A stretch of 64,000 nt of DNA from [Clostridium] aerotolerans DSM 5434 (GCF_000687555.1 NZ_JHWJ01000016.1:1-64000); one strand, 5' to 3'; positions 7,370-16,655 are shown, counted from the stretch's first letter. The notes: generated by a model not told the origin, from the letters alone. Numbers and translations are program-made.

Positions 7370-9979
7370 TCAATTACTGTTCTTTATTATTTTTGAAATC
7401 TGAATGATAACCGTAGGAATGAATGATAATCCATAGATCATTCCCAGCTGGCCTCCGCTTAATGGTGCCACGGAAAAAAGTCTGGAAAGCAGAGGCACAA
7501 ACATTACCATATGAAGCAATACCACTCCGGCGAAAAATGCACCGAGGCTGTACCAGTTGGTGGAGAATCCGATTTTGAAAAGGGAATATTTGCTTCTGCA
7601 GTTAAACCCGTGGAACAACCGGGATAAGGTCAGTGTAGCAAATGCCATGGTACTGGCTACTGCCGGGCTTCCTGTTTTCAGTCCCATGTGGAAAGCTGTC
7701 ATGGTACAGGCTGCGATTAAAGTACCTTGCATCAGAAGCTTTAAGAGGAAACTTTTTGTGAGAATCCCTTCTTTTGGATCTCTTGGCTTTTCTCCTAACA
7801 AATCATGCTCTGCAGGCTCCATACCAATGGCAATGGCCGGAAGGGAATCTGTAAGCAGATTGATAAAGAGCAGATGCACCGGAGCAAATGGAATTGGAAG
7901 CGCCATCAGGGAGGTGTAGAGAACCGATAGAATTCCGGCTGTATTGCCTGACAGCAAAAACTGAATGGCATTTTTTATATTCCGGTACACATTTCGTCCA
8001 TTGGCAACGGCTTTTATAATCGTGGCAAAATTATCATCGGAGAGAATCATGGATGCGGCATCTTTTGAAACCTCGGTACCGGTAATTCCCATGGCTACGC
8101 CGATATCCGCCTTTTTTAAGGCGGGAGCATCGTTAACGCCGTCTCCGGTCATGGCAACAATATTGCCTCTTCTCTGCCATGCATCTACAATCCGAATCTT
8201 ATTTTCCGGTGATACTCTGGCATAAACGGAGGTTTTTGTAATCTTCTCATCCAGTTCCTTATCCGTCATACCGTCAAGCTCCGCCCCTGTCACAGCCAGA
8301 TCCCCTTCTTCAAAGATACCGATCTGTTTCGCGATGGCTGTAGCTGTGATCTTATGGTCTCCAGTGATCATGACCGGACGGATTCCTGCACGCTTTGCAT
8401 CGGAAACAGCTGCCTTCGACTCTTCTCTTGGCGGGTCCACCATGGATACCAGTCCAAGGAATATAAAGCCATTTTCCGAGTTTAAAGAAAGGACGTGATC
8501 CTTTTCCACTTCCTTATAGGCAAATCCCAGAACACGCAGACCATTTTCGGAAAATCTCATGTTCTGATTTATAATTTCTTCCCGGTCCTTTTGGTCAAGC
8601 TCTCTGATGCCTTCTGACGTACGGATATGAGTCATACGGTCTAATAAAACATCAACGGCTCCTTTGGTCAAGACAGTTGGAACTCCGTGTAGATGGTATT
8701 TGGTACTCATAAGCTTACGATCTGAATCAAAGGGAAGCTCTTCCAGACGGTGCATTAAATCCCTTAAATAATGGTGGCTTACTTTTATTTTCCCGGTCAT
8801 CTCAAGGAGGGCATATTCCGTGGGATCGCCGATTCCCTTTCCTTCCACAATGGCAGAGTCATTGGTAAGGACTGCATCGTAGATTAAATACCGGTGAAGC
8901 TGGCTGCTGATATCAAGGTCCTCCGGTGTCATGGTTGTTCCGTCGATATAGATATCCTGTACCGTCATTTTATTCTGGGTCAGGGTTCCTGTCTTGTCGG
9001 AGCAGATGACAGAAACACAGCCAAGACTTTCCACTGCTTTTAATTCTTTAATAATGGCATTCTCTTTAGCCATTCTCTGCGTTCCCATGGCCTGAACAAT
9101 GGTTACAATAGAGCTTAATGCCTCTGGAATGGCTGCTACTGCAAGTGCTACTGCAAACATGAGAGAATCCAGAACCGGCATTCTGCGGTAAAGGCTTAAG
9201 AGAAATACCAATCCGCATATGATCATAATCACAAATGCAAGCCGGCTGGAAAACTGGTCCATGCTGGCCTGGAGGGGTGTCTTCTTTTCTTTTGTGGCAT
9301 TCATGAGGCTGGCAATCTTACCGATTTCCGTATCCATACCCGTACCGGTAACTGCAACTACGGCTCTTCCATAGGTCACAAGACTGCCGGAATAGACCAT
9401 GTTGGTACGGTCTGCCAGGGGCATATCCAGTTCAAATACGGTATCTTCTTTATCTACATTGGTGGATTCTCCAGTCAGGGAGCTTTCATTGACCTGGAGG
9501 GAATAATTATTTAAAATTCTGCCGTCAGCCACCACCATATCCCCGGCTTCAAGGAGCAGGATATCTCCTGGAACTACGTTCCTGGAATCAATCTCGATTT
9601 TCTGACCATCCCTTATGACCTTTGCCGTTGGTGAGGACAATGACTTTAAGCTTTCCAGTGATTTCTGGGCCTTTTCATGCTGTACGGTTCCTAATATGGC
9701 ATTTAGTAAAATAACCGCCACAATGACAACCGTGCTTTCCACATTTCCGGATAACATGGAAATGGTGGCAGCCACAATGAGTATAATGACCAGGAGATCC
9801 TTAAACTGTTCGGCAAAGACCTGGAGCGTACTTTTCTTTTTGCCTTCTTTAAGAACGTTTTCTCCCTTTTTTAAAAGTTCGGCGGCTTCCTCTGAGCTTA
9901 ATCCTTCTTTTTTCGTATGAAGCTCTTTTAAAACCTCTTCACCATTTTTTTGATACCAATCCTTCAAACTTTCCTCCAT
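7370..9979 (-). CDS. P-type cation-transporting ATPase (Ca2+/Mn2+ type)
   Basis: This 869-aa P-type II ATPase should export divalent cations. The phosphorylated Asp328 lies in SDKTGTLT. The actuator motif LTGES is at 168-172, TGDHK and GDGVND mark the P domain, and M4 carries PEALS (285-289) in place of the commoner PEGLP. It has the N-terminal cation-ATPase domain and about ten membrane segments. It is preceded by a perfect sigma-A promoter and a yybP-ykoY riboswitch with a terminator. That riboswitch class turns genes on when Mn2+ is high, so Mn2+ (or Mn2+/Ca2+) export is the likely role. Ion specificity is inferred from the riboswitch. Confidence 0.93.
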   Translation of the reverse strand: MEESLKDWYQKNGEEVLKELHTKKEGLSSEEAAELLKKGENVLKEGKKKSTLQVFAEQFKDLLVIILIVAATISMLSGNVESTVVIVAVILLNAILGTVQHEKAQKSLESLKSLSSPTAKVIRDGQKIEIDSRNVVPGDILLLEAGDMVVADGRILNNYSLQVNESSLTGESTNVDKEDTVFELDMPLADRTNMVYSGSLVTYGRAVVAVTGTGMDTEIGKIASLMNATKEKKTPLQASMDQFSSRLAFVIMIICGLVFLLSLYRRMPVLDSLMFAVALAVAAIPEALSSIVTIVQAMGTQRMAKENAIIKELKAVESLGCVSVICSDKTGTLTQNKMTVQDIYIDGTTMTPEDLDISSQLHRYLIYDAVLTNDSAIVEGKGIGDPTEYALLEMTGKIKVSHHYLRDLMHRLEELPFDSDRKLMSTKYHLHGVPTVLTKGAVDVLLDRMTHIRTSEGIRELDQKDREEIINQNMRFSENGLRVLGFAYKEVEKDHVLSLNSENGFIFLGLVSMVDPPREESKAAVSDAKRAGIRPVMITGDHKITATAIAKQIGIFEEGDLAVTGAELDGMTDKELDEKITKTSVYARVSPENKIRIVDAWQRRGNIVAMTGDGVNDAPALKKADIGVAMGITGTEVSKDAASMILSDDNFATIIKAVANGRNVYRNIKNAIQFLLSGNTAGILSVLYTSLMALPIPFAPVHLLFINLLTDSLPAIAIGMEPAEHDLLGEKPRDPKEGILTKSFLLKLLMQGTLIAACTMTAFHMGLKTGSPAVASTMAFATLTLSRLFHGFNCRSKYSLFKIGFSTNWYSLGAFFAGVVLLHMVMFVPLLSRLFSVAPLSGGQLGMIYGLSFIPTVIIQISKIIKNSN

Positions 9980-10048
9980 TCCGCTGTCCTAAATCAAACA
10001 GCCACGTCAAAATCCTCTACAGGCTACTTATAGCATCTCGAAAAAGTA

Positions 10049-10114
10049 TAAAAAAAAGACCATTAATGCATTCTTTTATGGATGACGTATCCACAAATAA
10101 ATACATTAAAAGTC
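10049..10114 (-). terminator. Riboswitch expression-platform terminator
   Basis: In the minus-strand leader, GACTTTTAATGTATT (10114-10100) pairs with AATGCATTAATGGTC (10072-10058) and is followed by eight U. A smaller hairpin (TGGAT/ATCCA) sits in the loop. The 5' arm overlaps the 3' strand of riboswitch helix P1, so the two structures exclude each other. Confidence 0.8.
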
Positions 10115-10197
10115 TGGTAACCACCTTTGGGCATGCACCACCAGGCTGCTTTTAAAAGCCGGATGTTGACAGTGCATTAAAACTACTCCCTCTTAAC
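10105..10197 (-). ncRNA. yybP-ykoY (Mn2+) riboswitch aptamer
   Basis: The ATPase leader contains the hallmarks of this class. GGGAGTAG (10190-10183) follows the 5' strand of P1, and TGTCAACAT lies inside a stem formed by ATGCAC/GTGCAT. AGACTTTTAAT closes the element. GUUAAGAG (10197-10190) can pair with CUUUUAAU (10112-10105) to form P1. That pairing would block the downstream terminator, giving an ON switch, as known for this family with P-type ATPases. The match was made by eye, not with a covariance model. Confidence 0.8.
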
Positions 10198-10244
10198 GAA
10201 TCTGATATTCAGTTGTTTGTTTTCATTTCTTTTTGAGTAAGGAC

Positions 10245-10273
10245 ATTATACGTTGAAATAATTCATTTGTCAA
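10245..10273 (-). promoter_or_regulatory. Sigma-A promoter of P-type ATPase
   Basis: On the minus strand TTGACA (10273-10268), a 17-base spacer and TATAAT (10250-10245) are perfect consensus. The start near 10238 leaves a leader of about 260 bases that holds the riboswitch. Confidence 0.9.
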
Positions 10274-10405
10274 TATGGATTTCCTGACATAAATTTCCTG
10301 GTTTGGTAAGAAGAAAACAATGTGCAGAAAACCAAAGAATAAAATCATATATAAGGTCAATAATACTTAAATCGGTATAAAATATTCCGATTTTCCATTT
10401 TATTC

Positions 10406-10433
10406 TTGTCAACAGGGTAAAATGTGCTACTAT
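10406..10433 (+). promoter_or_regulatory. Promoter of AAA ATPase/TOPRIM operon
   Basis: TTGTCA (10406-10411), a 16-base spacer and TACTAT (10428-10433) lie 33 bases before the ATPase start. An inverted repeat AAATCGG-N11-CCGATTT (10369-10393) sits just upstream of the -35 box and could be an operator. Confidence 0.55.
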
Positions 10434-10465
10434 AGAATTAATTATATGGAAAGGAAACCAGGCAT

Positions 10466-11869
10466 ATGAATGATACCTCCGTCCGAATCAGTAAAATTGA
10501 AATATCGGGATTTAAAAATACACAATATGGGCAGATTGAGATGCCCTCTGCCATTGAAAAGAACTTCTTTTCCTCATCAGCTGACATACTTGGAATCTAT
10601 GGCCAGAACGGCTCCGGGAAAACAGCCGTGATCGAGGCCATGGCTCTCCTACAGATACTCCTTACCGGAAAATCTCTTCCCAAAGAAACCGGCCATTATA
10701 TTTCAGAGGACATGGATTCTTTAAAAATCAGTGTAACCTTCATGATTCAGGCTCCTGATAAAGCCTCTCTGGCTGAATACTCTGTCATTCTGGGAAAATT
10801 ACCGGAAGGGGAAATTGAGATTTCAAAGGAAACACTGACTGCCTCCCTATGGACCGGAGAGAAATTTGAAAACAGGAAGAATTTAATCGACTACTCCTCT
10901 TCCTCCAAAGGTCCCGTTTTTACTCCAAAATACCGCTTTGACCAGTTGGTACGGTGCAATGAAGAAAACAAAATCAACTTAAACGTTGCAAAACGGCTGG
11001 CTCAGAAAAATATGGTCTCTTTTCTCTTTGGAAGTGAAGGAAGAAATATATTCCTTTCTGCTCCCCATGATATTTCAGAAGAATACGCCTACATCATCAA
11101 GGCGCTGCACCAGTATGCCAGCTATAACCTGTTTGTCATCACTAGCGCCCATTCCGGTTCCATCAGCATGAACTTCATGCTCCCCTTTGCTTTCCGGCTC
11201 CAGGTGGGAAAAAAGGTGGAAAAGGGCGAGCTTCCCATACGCCTTGACGGCCCTTCCATCATCACCAAGGAACAATACCGGATTGTGAACCAGATTATAG
11301 AGGATATGAATGCCGTCATTTCAGCAATGATCCCCGGACTCTCCATCGGCATTCACAACTTTGGGGAGCAGCTGCGGGAAAATGGCTCAGAGGGCTATAA
11401 GATTGAACTGATTTCCAAACGGGATGATATTATTATTCCTTTAAAATACGAGTCCGAAGGAATCATTAAGATCATATCGGTTTTAAATGTCCTGATGTGC
11501 ATCTATAACCACCCCTCCATGTGCCTGATTATCGATGAACTGGATGCCGGTATTTATGAATACCTTCTTGGAGAGCTGCTTTCCGTCATGGAAAAGGGAG
11601 CCAAGGGACAGCTGATCTTTACCTCCCACAATCTGCGTGCTCTGGAAATGCTCCATAGAAAAAGCATTGTATTTTCCACTACCAACCCTTTAAACCGCTA
11701 CATCCGCCTCCAGAACGTGAAAAGCAGCAATAACCTGAGAGATCTTTATTTAAGAAGCATCACCTTAGGCGGACAGCGGGAAGCCGTTTACGCGGAAACA
11801 GATACCGTGGAGATTGGGCGGGCCTTTCGAAGAGCTGGAAAGGGGGCTTTCCATGATATCCAAAAGTAA
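10466..11869 (+). CDS. AAA family ATPase (OLD/RecF-like), partner of TOPRIM protein
   Basis: This 467-aa ATPase has an SMC/RecF/ABC-like head without a long coiled coil. Walker A is GQNGSGKT (46-53), Walker B is LIIDELD (354-360) and an H-loop TSHN is at 386-389. The N-terminal strand (ISKIEISGFKNT) is typical of AAA_15/AAA_21 proteins. The next gene overlaps it by 17 bases and encodes a TOPRIM-type protein. Such ATPase/TOPRIM pairs include RloA-RloB, PARIS AriA-AriB and Gabija, several of them anti-phage systems. A defence role is inferred. AAAGGAAACC precedes ATG 10466. Confidence 0.85.
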   Translation: MNDTSVRISKIEISGFKNTQYGQIEMPSAIEKNFFSSSADILGIYGQNGSGKTAVIEAMALLQILLTGKSLPKETGHYISEDMDSLKISVTFMIQAPDKASLAEYSVILGKLPEGEIEISKETLTASLWTGEKFENRKNLIDYSSSSKGPVFTPKYRFDQLVRCNEENKINLNVAKRLAQKNMVSFLFGSEGRNIFLSAPHDISEEYAYIIKALHQYASYNLFVITSAHSGSISMNFMLPFAFRLQVGKKVEKGELPIRLDGPSIITKEQYRIVNQIIEDMNAVISAMIPGLSIGIHNFGEQLRENGSEGYKIELISKRDDIIIPLKYESEGIIKIISVLNVLMCIYNHPSMCLIIDELDAGIYEYLLGELLSVMEKGAKGQLIFTSHNLRALEMLHRKSIVFSTTNPLNRYIRLQNVKSSNNLRDLYLRSITLGGQREAVYAETDTVEIGRAFRRAGKGAFHDIQK

Positions 11870-12548
11870 AAAAGTCCTCCTCTTTATTGCAGAAGGGCCT
11901 ACGGATGAAGACACCCTAAGCCCTGTTTTAAAGAAAATATTTCATAATGAAGAGGTACGCTTTCATATTGTCCACGGTGATATGACCAGCAACTGGGCGG
12001 TCTCTGTGAATAATGCAGTGAAGACCGTATATCAGCATGTGGAAACAGAAAGAAAGCGGTATGGTTACCAGAGAAATGATATTTTAAAGGTCATTCATCT
12101 GGTGGATATTGACGGGGCATTTATTCCCCCCGACAAAGTCATGTATCAAAAGGTAAGAGACATTCAATACTTTGACGACCGGGTAGAAGCATCGAACCCC
12201 AAACGGGTCCAGGAACGAAATGAAAGGAAATCACAGATTTTAAATAAGCTGTCTGAAACCGGTAAAGTGGGTACCCTACCATACCGTGTGTATTATTTCT
12301 CCCGAAACCTAGAGCACGTGTTTCATGACAGGAATGGTAATCTTTCCGATGAAGATAAGGTGAACTTTGCAGATTCCTTTGCAGATCATTACCTCACAGA
12401 TCCGAAAGGATTTGTGTCCTTTTTATCAAACAGTGATTTCACGGTCCCCGGTGATTATAACGATACCTGGACATTCATTGGAAAAGGCTTAAATTCCCTT
12501 CATCGCCACAGCAACTTTCACTTATTATTTCAGGCCATTGAATTATAG
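11853..12548 (+). CDS. TOPRIM-domain protein (RloB/AriB-like), putative nuclease
   Basis: This 231-aa protein has TOPRIM-like acidic motifs: FIAEGPTDE with Glu14 after a first beta strand, and LVDIDG with Asp85 and Asp87. The pattern matches metal-binding TOPRIM folds in OLD nucleases, RloB and DUF4435 proteins. ATG 11853 follows AAAGGGGG and lies inside the end of the ATPase gene, so translational coupling is likely. A longer in-frame start at 11814 lacks a good ribosome binding site. The 3' end overlaps the convergent amidohydrolase gene by 19 bases. It is probably the effector of the two-gene system; whether it cuts DNA or RNA is unknown. Confidence 0.75.
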   Translation: MISKSKKVLLFIAEGPTDEDTLSPVLKKIFHNEEVRFHIVHGDMTSNWAVSVNNAVKTVYQHVETERKRYGYQRNDILKVIHLVDIDGAFIPPDKVMYQKVRDIQYFDDRVEASNPKRVQERNERKSQILNKLSETGKVGTLPYRVYYFSRNLEHVFHDRNGNLSDEDKVNFADSFADHYLTDPKGFVSFLSNSDFTVPGDYNDTWTFIGKGLNSLHRHSNFHLLFQAIEL

Positions 12549-14161
12549 ACGCATATGCCGTTTAAAAAGGTCTGACAAACAGAAACGTTTGATATCCTTT
12601 CCGGATGGCATTTGCGGATATCCTCAGATAATACGGTAAAATCTGCCGCCATTCCGGGCAGGAGCATGCCTTTTTCCTCTTCCTCAAAGCTGGCTCTTGC
12701 TCCCATGGCTGTAAAGGTATGAAGAGCTTCTTCCGCCGTAAGAGACTGTTCCCGTAAGAAGGTCTTTCTTCCATCTAATGTGGTTCTTGTGACCGCGCAC
12801 TGGATTCCTGCCAGCACATCTCCATGCTCCACCGGAGCATCAGAGCCATTGGATACCGTAACTCCCGCATCCATTAAGGTCTTAAATGCATAGGTGCTGG
12901 CAGCCCGTTCCCTTCCTACACGATTCTCAACAATATCATTATCATGATCCATAAATATGGTCTGCACATAGGCATGGAGATTCCACTCCCGAAAGGTTTT
13001 CAATAGCTCTGGTGTGGTAATCTGGCAATGAACGATTCCATGGCGCATGGGATTGTCCTTCTTTCCTTCAAGTGCCTTTATGATAGACCTTGAGGTCATT
13101 TCCATGGCCTTGTCTCCGATGGCATGAACAGCCACCTGCATTCCATAAGAGGCTCCGTAGCTTATCTTTTGATCTAACTCTTCTTGACTGTAGATAGAGA
13201 TACCGCAGTTATCAGGGTTTTCTATATCATCAGCGTAAGGGCTGTTTAATGAGGCTGTTCTCGCTCCAAGAGAGCCATCTCCTATTATCTTTAAGGGGCC
13301 TATGGTAAAAAACTCACTTCCTTTTCCTGTCCTATAACCATCCCCTAAAAAATTATCTAACTCATCTTGATCTGACAGAAGGCACTGTTCATATACCTTT
13401 ACGGTCAGACGTCCCTCTTTCTCCAGTTCTTCATAGGCTTCTATCACCGTCTTATAAGAAAGTCCGGGAAAAGCCCCAAAATCGTCACTTTGTACGGAAG
13501 TGATTCCATAAGAATTTAACCGCTTCATGGCCCGTATCATATGAGCCTTTACAACCTCTATATCTGGCGGCGGTATCTTTGTGCTGACCAGATTGATTGC
13601 ATACTCTCGAAGAATGCCAGTAGGCTCTCCCGCCTCATCCCTATCAATGGAACCTCTTTCCGGGTTCCTCGTTTCTTTTTTGATACCAGCCGCTAAAAGA
13701 GCCGCGGTATTGGCACACGCAATGTGTCCGCAGGAGCGGTAAATGAGTATGGGACGGTCCTTGGACACCAGATCCAGGTCCTGACGGGTAGGCAGCCGCT
13801 TGTCACCAATAAATTGCTCCTGATTCCAGCCCCTTAAAACAATCCAATCTCCTGATTTTTTCTGACCTTTCTCTTGAAAGGTATGCAAAGCCCCAATGAT
13901 TTCCTCTATGGATGAGGTATGCCTTGAAAGGTCAGGACAGCTTAATACATAACCGTACTGAAGAAGGTGTAAGTGGGAATCAATGAAACCAGGGACTAAG
14001 AAAGCCCCTTTCATATCATGCCATACCGTTTCTTTATCCTGAGCCCATCTTTTGGCTTCAGAAAGGTCACCAGTGAAAACCACTCTTCCACCCTCAACGC
14101 CCATTGCCTCTGCATCCTGGCCCTTTTTTACAAATATGACACCATTATAATAGATATCCAT
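12530..14161 (-). CDS. YtcJ-like metal-dependent amidohydrolase
   Basis: This 543-aa member of the amidohydrolase_3 family carries the metal site GFIDSHLHLLQYGY near residue 65. It also has a later IGDKAM region and a C-terminal SNGSDAPVEHGD segment with the conserved Asp. Family members hydrolyse N-substituted amides or formyl groups, but the physiological substrate of YtcJ proteins is mostly unknown. There is no signal peptide. ATG 14161, after GCGAGGATAG, is preferred over ATG 14188, which has no ribosome binding site. It is a single gene, convergent with and overlapping the TOPRIM gene by 19 bases, with no clear terminator between them. Confidence 0.85.
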   Translation of the reverse strand: MDIYYNGVIFVKKGQDAEAMGVEGGRVVFTGDLSEAKRWAQDKETVWHDMKGAFLVPGFIDSHLHLLQYGYVLSCPDLSRHTSSIEEIIGALHTFQEKGQKKSGDWIVLRGWNQEQFIGDKRLPTRQDLDLVSKDRPILIYRSCGHIACANTAALLAAGIKKETRNPERGSIDRDEAGEPTGILREYAINLVSTKIPPPDIEVVKAHMIRAMKRLNSYGITSVQSDDFGAFPGLSYKTVIEAYEELEKEGRLTVKVYEQCLLSDQDELDNFLGDGYRTGKGSEFFTIGPLKIIGDGSLGARTASLNSPYADDIENPDNCGISIYSQEELDQKISYGASYGMQVAVHAIGDKAMEMTSRSIIKALEGKKDNPMRHGIVHCQITTPELLKTFREWNLHAYVQTIFMDHDNDIVENRVGRERAASTYAFKTLMDAGVTVSNGSDAPVEHGDVLAGIQCAVTRTTLDGRKTFLREQSLTAEEALHTFTAMGARASFEEEEKGMLLPGMAADFTVLSEDIRKCHPERISNVSVCQTFLNGICVYNSMA

Positions 14162-14254
14162 TATTTCTATCCTCGCCATAATTTTCAAGATAAGAATTTT
14201 GCCTGTCAGACGATAACGCTGCCGACTTTACGTTAGTAACAATTTTTTATTCCA

Positions 14255-14293
14255 CAAAAAAGTAGCAGACAAAGCCTGTAAGGTCTGTCTGCT
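14255..14293 (-). terminator. Terminator after pnp
   Basis: The stem AGCAGACA / TGTCTGCT (14286-14293 with 14264-14271), followed in the minus direction by a T-rich run, lies 24 bases after the pnp stop codon. Confidence 0.8.
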
Positions 14294-14316
14294 GCCTGTC
14301 ATACGGCTAAGCCGTT

Positions 14317-16464
14317 TTATTCGTTTTCTTTTACTTCTTTTTCTTCTTTGGCTTCTTTGGCTTCTTCTGCCTTTGCAGTCATATCACTTGGCTTCATGCT
14401 TAAGTTGATTCTTCCCATCTTATCAACCTCAACTACCTTAACGGTAACTACATCGCCGATATTAACCACATCTTCTACCTTGGCAACTCTCTTCTCAGAC
14501 AGCTTGGAAATGTGAATCATACCATCTTTATTCGGTGCAAGCTCTACGAAAGCACCAAAGTTCATGATTCTCACTACCTTACCTGTCATGATCTGACCAG
14601 CCTCGATTTCAGTTACGATGCTCTTAATGATCTGAATAGCACGATCGATCATATCCTGATCGGTTCCGCATACAGAAACGCTTCCGTCATCAGAGATGTC
14701 GATCTTAACGCCAGTCTCTTCAATAATCTTATTGATAACCTTACCCTGCTTACCAACAACATCACCGATCTTCTGAGGATCAATGGAGATCTGGTCAATC
14801 TTAGGAGCATACTTACCAACTTCTTTTCTTGGCTCGCTGATGGCTTTTGCCATTACTTCGTCAAGAATATAAAGTCTTGCTTCTCTTGTGGTACGGATTG
14901 CTTCTTCAATGATTGGTCTTGTTAAGCCGTGGATCTTGATATCCATCTGAATGGCTGTGATTCCCTTATGAGTACCGCCTACCTTAAAGTCCATATCGCC
15001 AAAGAAGTCTTCCAGTCCCTGAATATCTGTAAGAACGATGTAATCATCATCAGAATCTCCAGTAACCAGACCACAGGAAATACCTGCAACGGCTGACTTA
15101 ATTGGAACACCTGCTGCCATTAATGCCATAGAGGAAGAACAGATGCTTGCCTGAGAAGTAGAACCGTTGGATTCCATGGTCTCAGATACAGTACGGATTG
15201 CATATGGGAACTCTACTTCTGATGGAAGTACAGGAACCAATGCTTTTTCAGCCAATGCACCATGACCGATTTCACGACGTCCCGGACCTCTGGAAGGTCT
15301 TGTCTCACCTACAGAGAATGATGGGAAATTGTAGTGGTGCATATATCTCTTGGAGGTTTCCATGTTATCGATGCCGTCTAATCTCTGGCTTTCAGATAAT
15401 GGAGCAAGAGTACAAATATTTAAAATCTGAGTCTGACCACGGGTGAACATAGCAGAACCGTGAACTCTTGGAAGCATATCTACTTCAGCTGCCAGATGAC
15501 GGATCTGATTCATAGCACGGCCATCAGGACGTTTGTGATCCTTTAAGATCATCTTACGAACAGTCTTTTTCTGGTACTGGTAAATTGCCTCTCCCAGTAC
15601 AGAAAGCCATTCTTCATTCTCTGCAAATGCTTCCTGAAGCTTTGCGGTAATGTTCTTGATATTCTCTTCTCTTACCTGCTTTTCATCGGTGAAAACAGCA
15701 ACTTCCATCTCTGCGGGAGGTACTACTTCACGAATGGCAGCAAATAATTCATCTGGAACTGCACAGCTTGTATAGGTGTGCTTTGGTTTTCCGCACTCTG
15801 CTACAATGGTATCAATAAACTTGATGATTTCCTTGTTTACTTCGTGAGCTTTAAAGATAGCTTCAATCATTAAATCCTCTGCTACTTCATTAGCACCTGC
15901 TTCAATCATAATGACTTTATCTCTTACAGAGGCTACGGTAAGAGCCATGTCAGAAGCCTGCTTCTGAGCCTGAGTCGGATTGATTACTAACTCTCCGTCA
16001 ACAAGACCTACCTGAGTGGTGGCACAAGGACCATCAAAAGGAATGTCGGAAATAGAGGTAGCAATGGCAGAACCTAACATAGCGGTAAGCTCTGGACTGC
16101 AGTCCTGGTCAACAGACATTACGATGTTATCTAACGTAACATCGTTACGGTAATCTTTTGGGAATAAAGGTCTCATCGGACGGTCAATAACACGGGATGT
16201 CAGAACGGAGTTCTCAGAGGCTTTTCCCTCTCTTTTGTTAAAGCCGCCTGGAATCTTACCTACGGCATACAGTTTCTCTTCATATTCCACGCTCAGAGGG
16301 AAGAAATCAATTCCATCCCTTGGCTTGTCGGAAGCAGTTGCGGTAGCCAATACTACGGTGTCTCCGTAATGCATGAATGCCGCTCCATTTGCCTGCTTCG
16401 CTACTCTGCCGACTTCAACGGTTAACGTTCTGCCGGCCAGTTCCATACTAAAACTCTTGTACAT
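14317..16464 (-). CDS. pnp: Polyribonucleotide nucleotidyltransferase (PNPase)
   Basis: This 715-aa PNPase degrades RNA from the 3' end using phosphate and belongs to the RNA decay machinery. Two RNase PH-like domains (about 1-225 and 300-530) are linked by a helical region. KH (about 555-610, with GKQGKVINKI) and S1 (about 620-690) RNA-binding domains follow. The C-terminal tail is rich in Lys and Glu. The length is normal for the family, and TAAAGGAG precedes ATG 16464. It lies downstream of rpsO, a widely conserved order, with a strong hairpin in between that may allow RNase III control. Confidence 0.98.
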   Translation of the reverse strand: MYKSFSMELAGRTLTVEVGRVAKQANGAAFMHYGDTVVLATATASDKPRDGIDFFPLSVEYEEKLYAVGKIPGGFNKREGKASENSVLTSRVIDRPMRPLFPKDYRNDVTLDNIVMSVDQDCSPELTAMLGSAIATSISDIPFDGPCATTQVGLVDGELVINPTQAQKQASDMALTVASVRDKVIMIEAGANEVAEDLMIEAIFKAHEVNKEIIKFIDTIVAECGKPKHTYTSCAVPDELFAAIREVVPPAEMEVAVFTDEKQVREENIKNITAKLQEAFAENEEWLSVLGEAIYQYQKKTVRKMILKDHKRPDGRAMNQIRHLAAEVDMLPRVHGSAMFTRGQTQILNICTLAPLSESQRLDGIDNMETSKRYMHHYNFPSFSVGETRPSRGPGRREIGHGALAEKALVPVLPSEVEFPYAIRTVSETMESNGSTSQASICSSSMALMAAGVPIKSAVAGISCGLVTGDSDDDYIVLTDIQGLEDFFGDMDFKVGGTHKGITAIQMDIKIHGLTRPIIEEAIRTTREARLYILDEVMAKAISEPRKEVGKYAPKIDQISIDPQKIGDVVGKQGKVINKIIEETGVKIDISDDGSVSVCGTDQDMIDRAIQIIKSIVTEIEAGQIMTGKVVRIMNFGAFVELAPNKDGMIHISKLSEKRVAKVEDVVNIGDVVTVKVVEVDKMGRINLSMKPSDMTAKAEEAKEAKEEKEVKENE

Positions 16465-16503
16465 ATTGGATCTCCTTTAAAAATTTATAAATTTATATTA
16501 ATT

Positions 16504-16602
16504 GCAGAAGATGCCGAAACTACTGATCTACACGTAAGCCATTCTAACGGGTCAAAATCCAAATATTACGCGCACATCAGCGGTCTCGGGGGAAACTTCT
16601 GC
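16504..16602 (-). promoter_or_regulatory. Long-range stem in pnp leader
   Basis: GCAGAAG (minus strand, 16602-16596) can pair with CTTCTGC (16510-16504), enclosing about 85 bases directly before the pnp ribosome binding site. In other bacteria the pnp leader is folded and cleaved for autoregulation. This fold is proposed by eye. Confidence 0.35.
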
Positions 16603-16632
16603 CTTTAACTATCTTTTCATATATAGACAGAT

Positions 16633-16655
16633 AGGGTGGAGAAGTTCTCCACCCT
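16633..16655 (-). other. rpsO-pnp intergenic hairpin, possible RNase III site
   Basis: Eleven-base arms AGGGTGGAGAA / TTCTCCACCCT form a near-perfect hairpin 11 bases after the rpsO stop. No T run follows in the minus direction, so it does not look like a simple terminator. It may be a processing site between rpsO and pnp. Confidence 0.55.

Noticed and set aside
14512-14925. 137-codon plus-strand frame opposite pnp
   Set aside because: Lies wholly inside the KH/S1 part of pnp, no ribosome binding site, no recognisable product.
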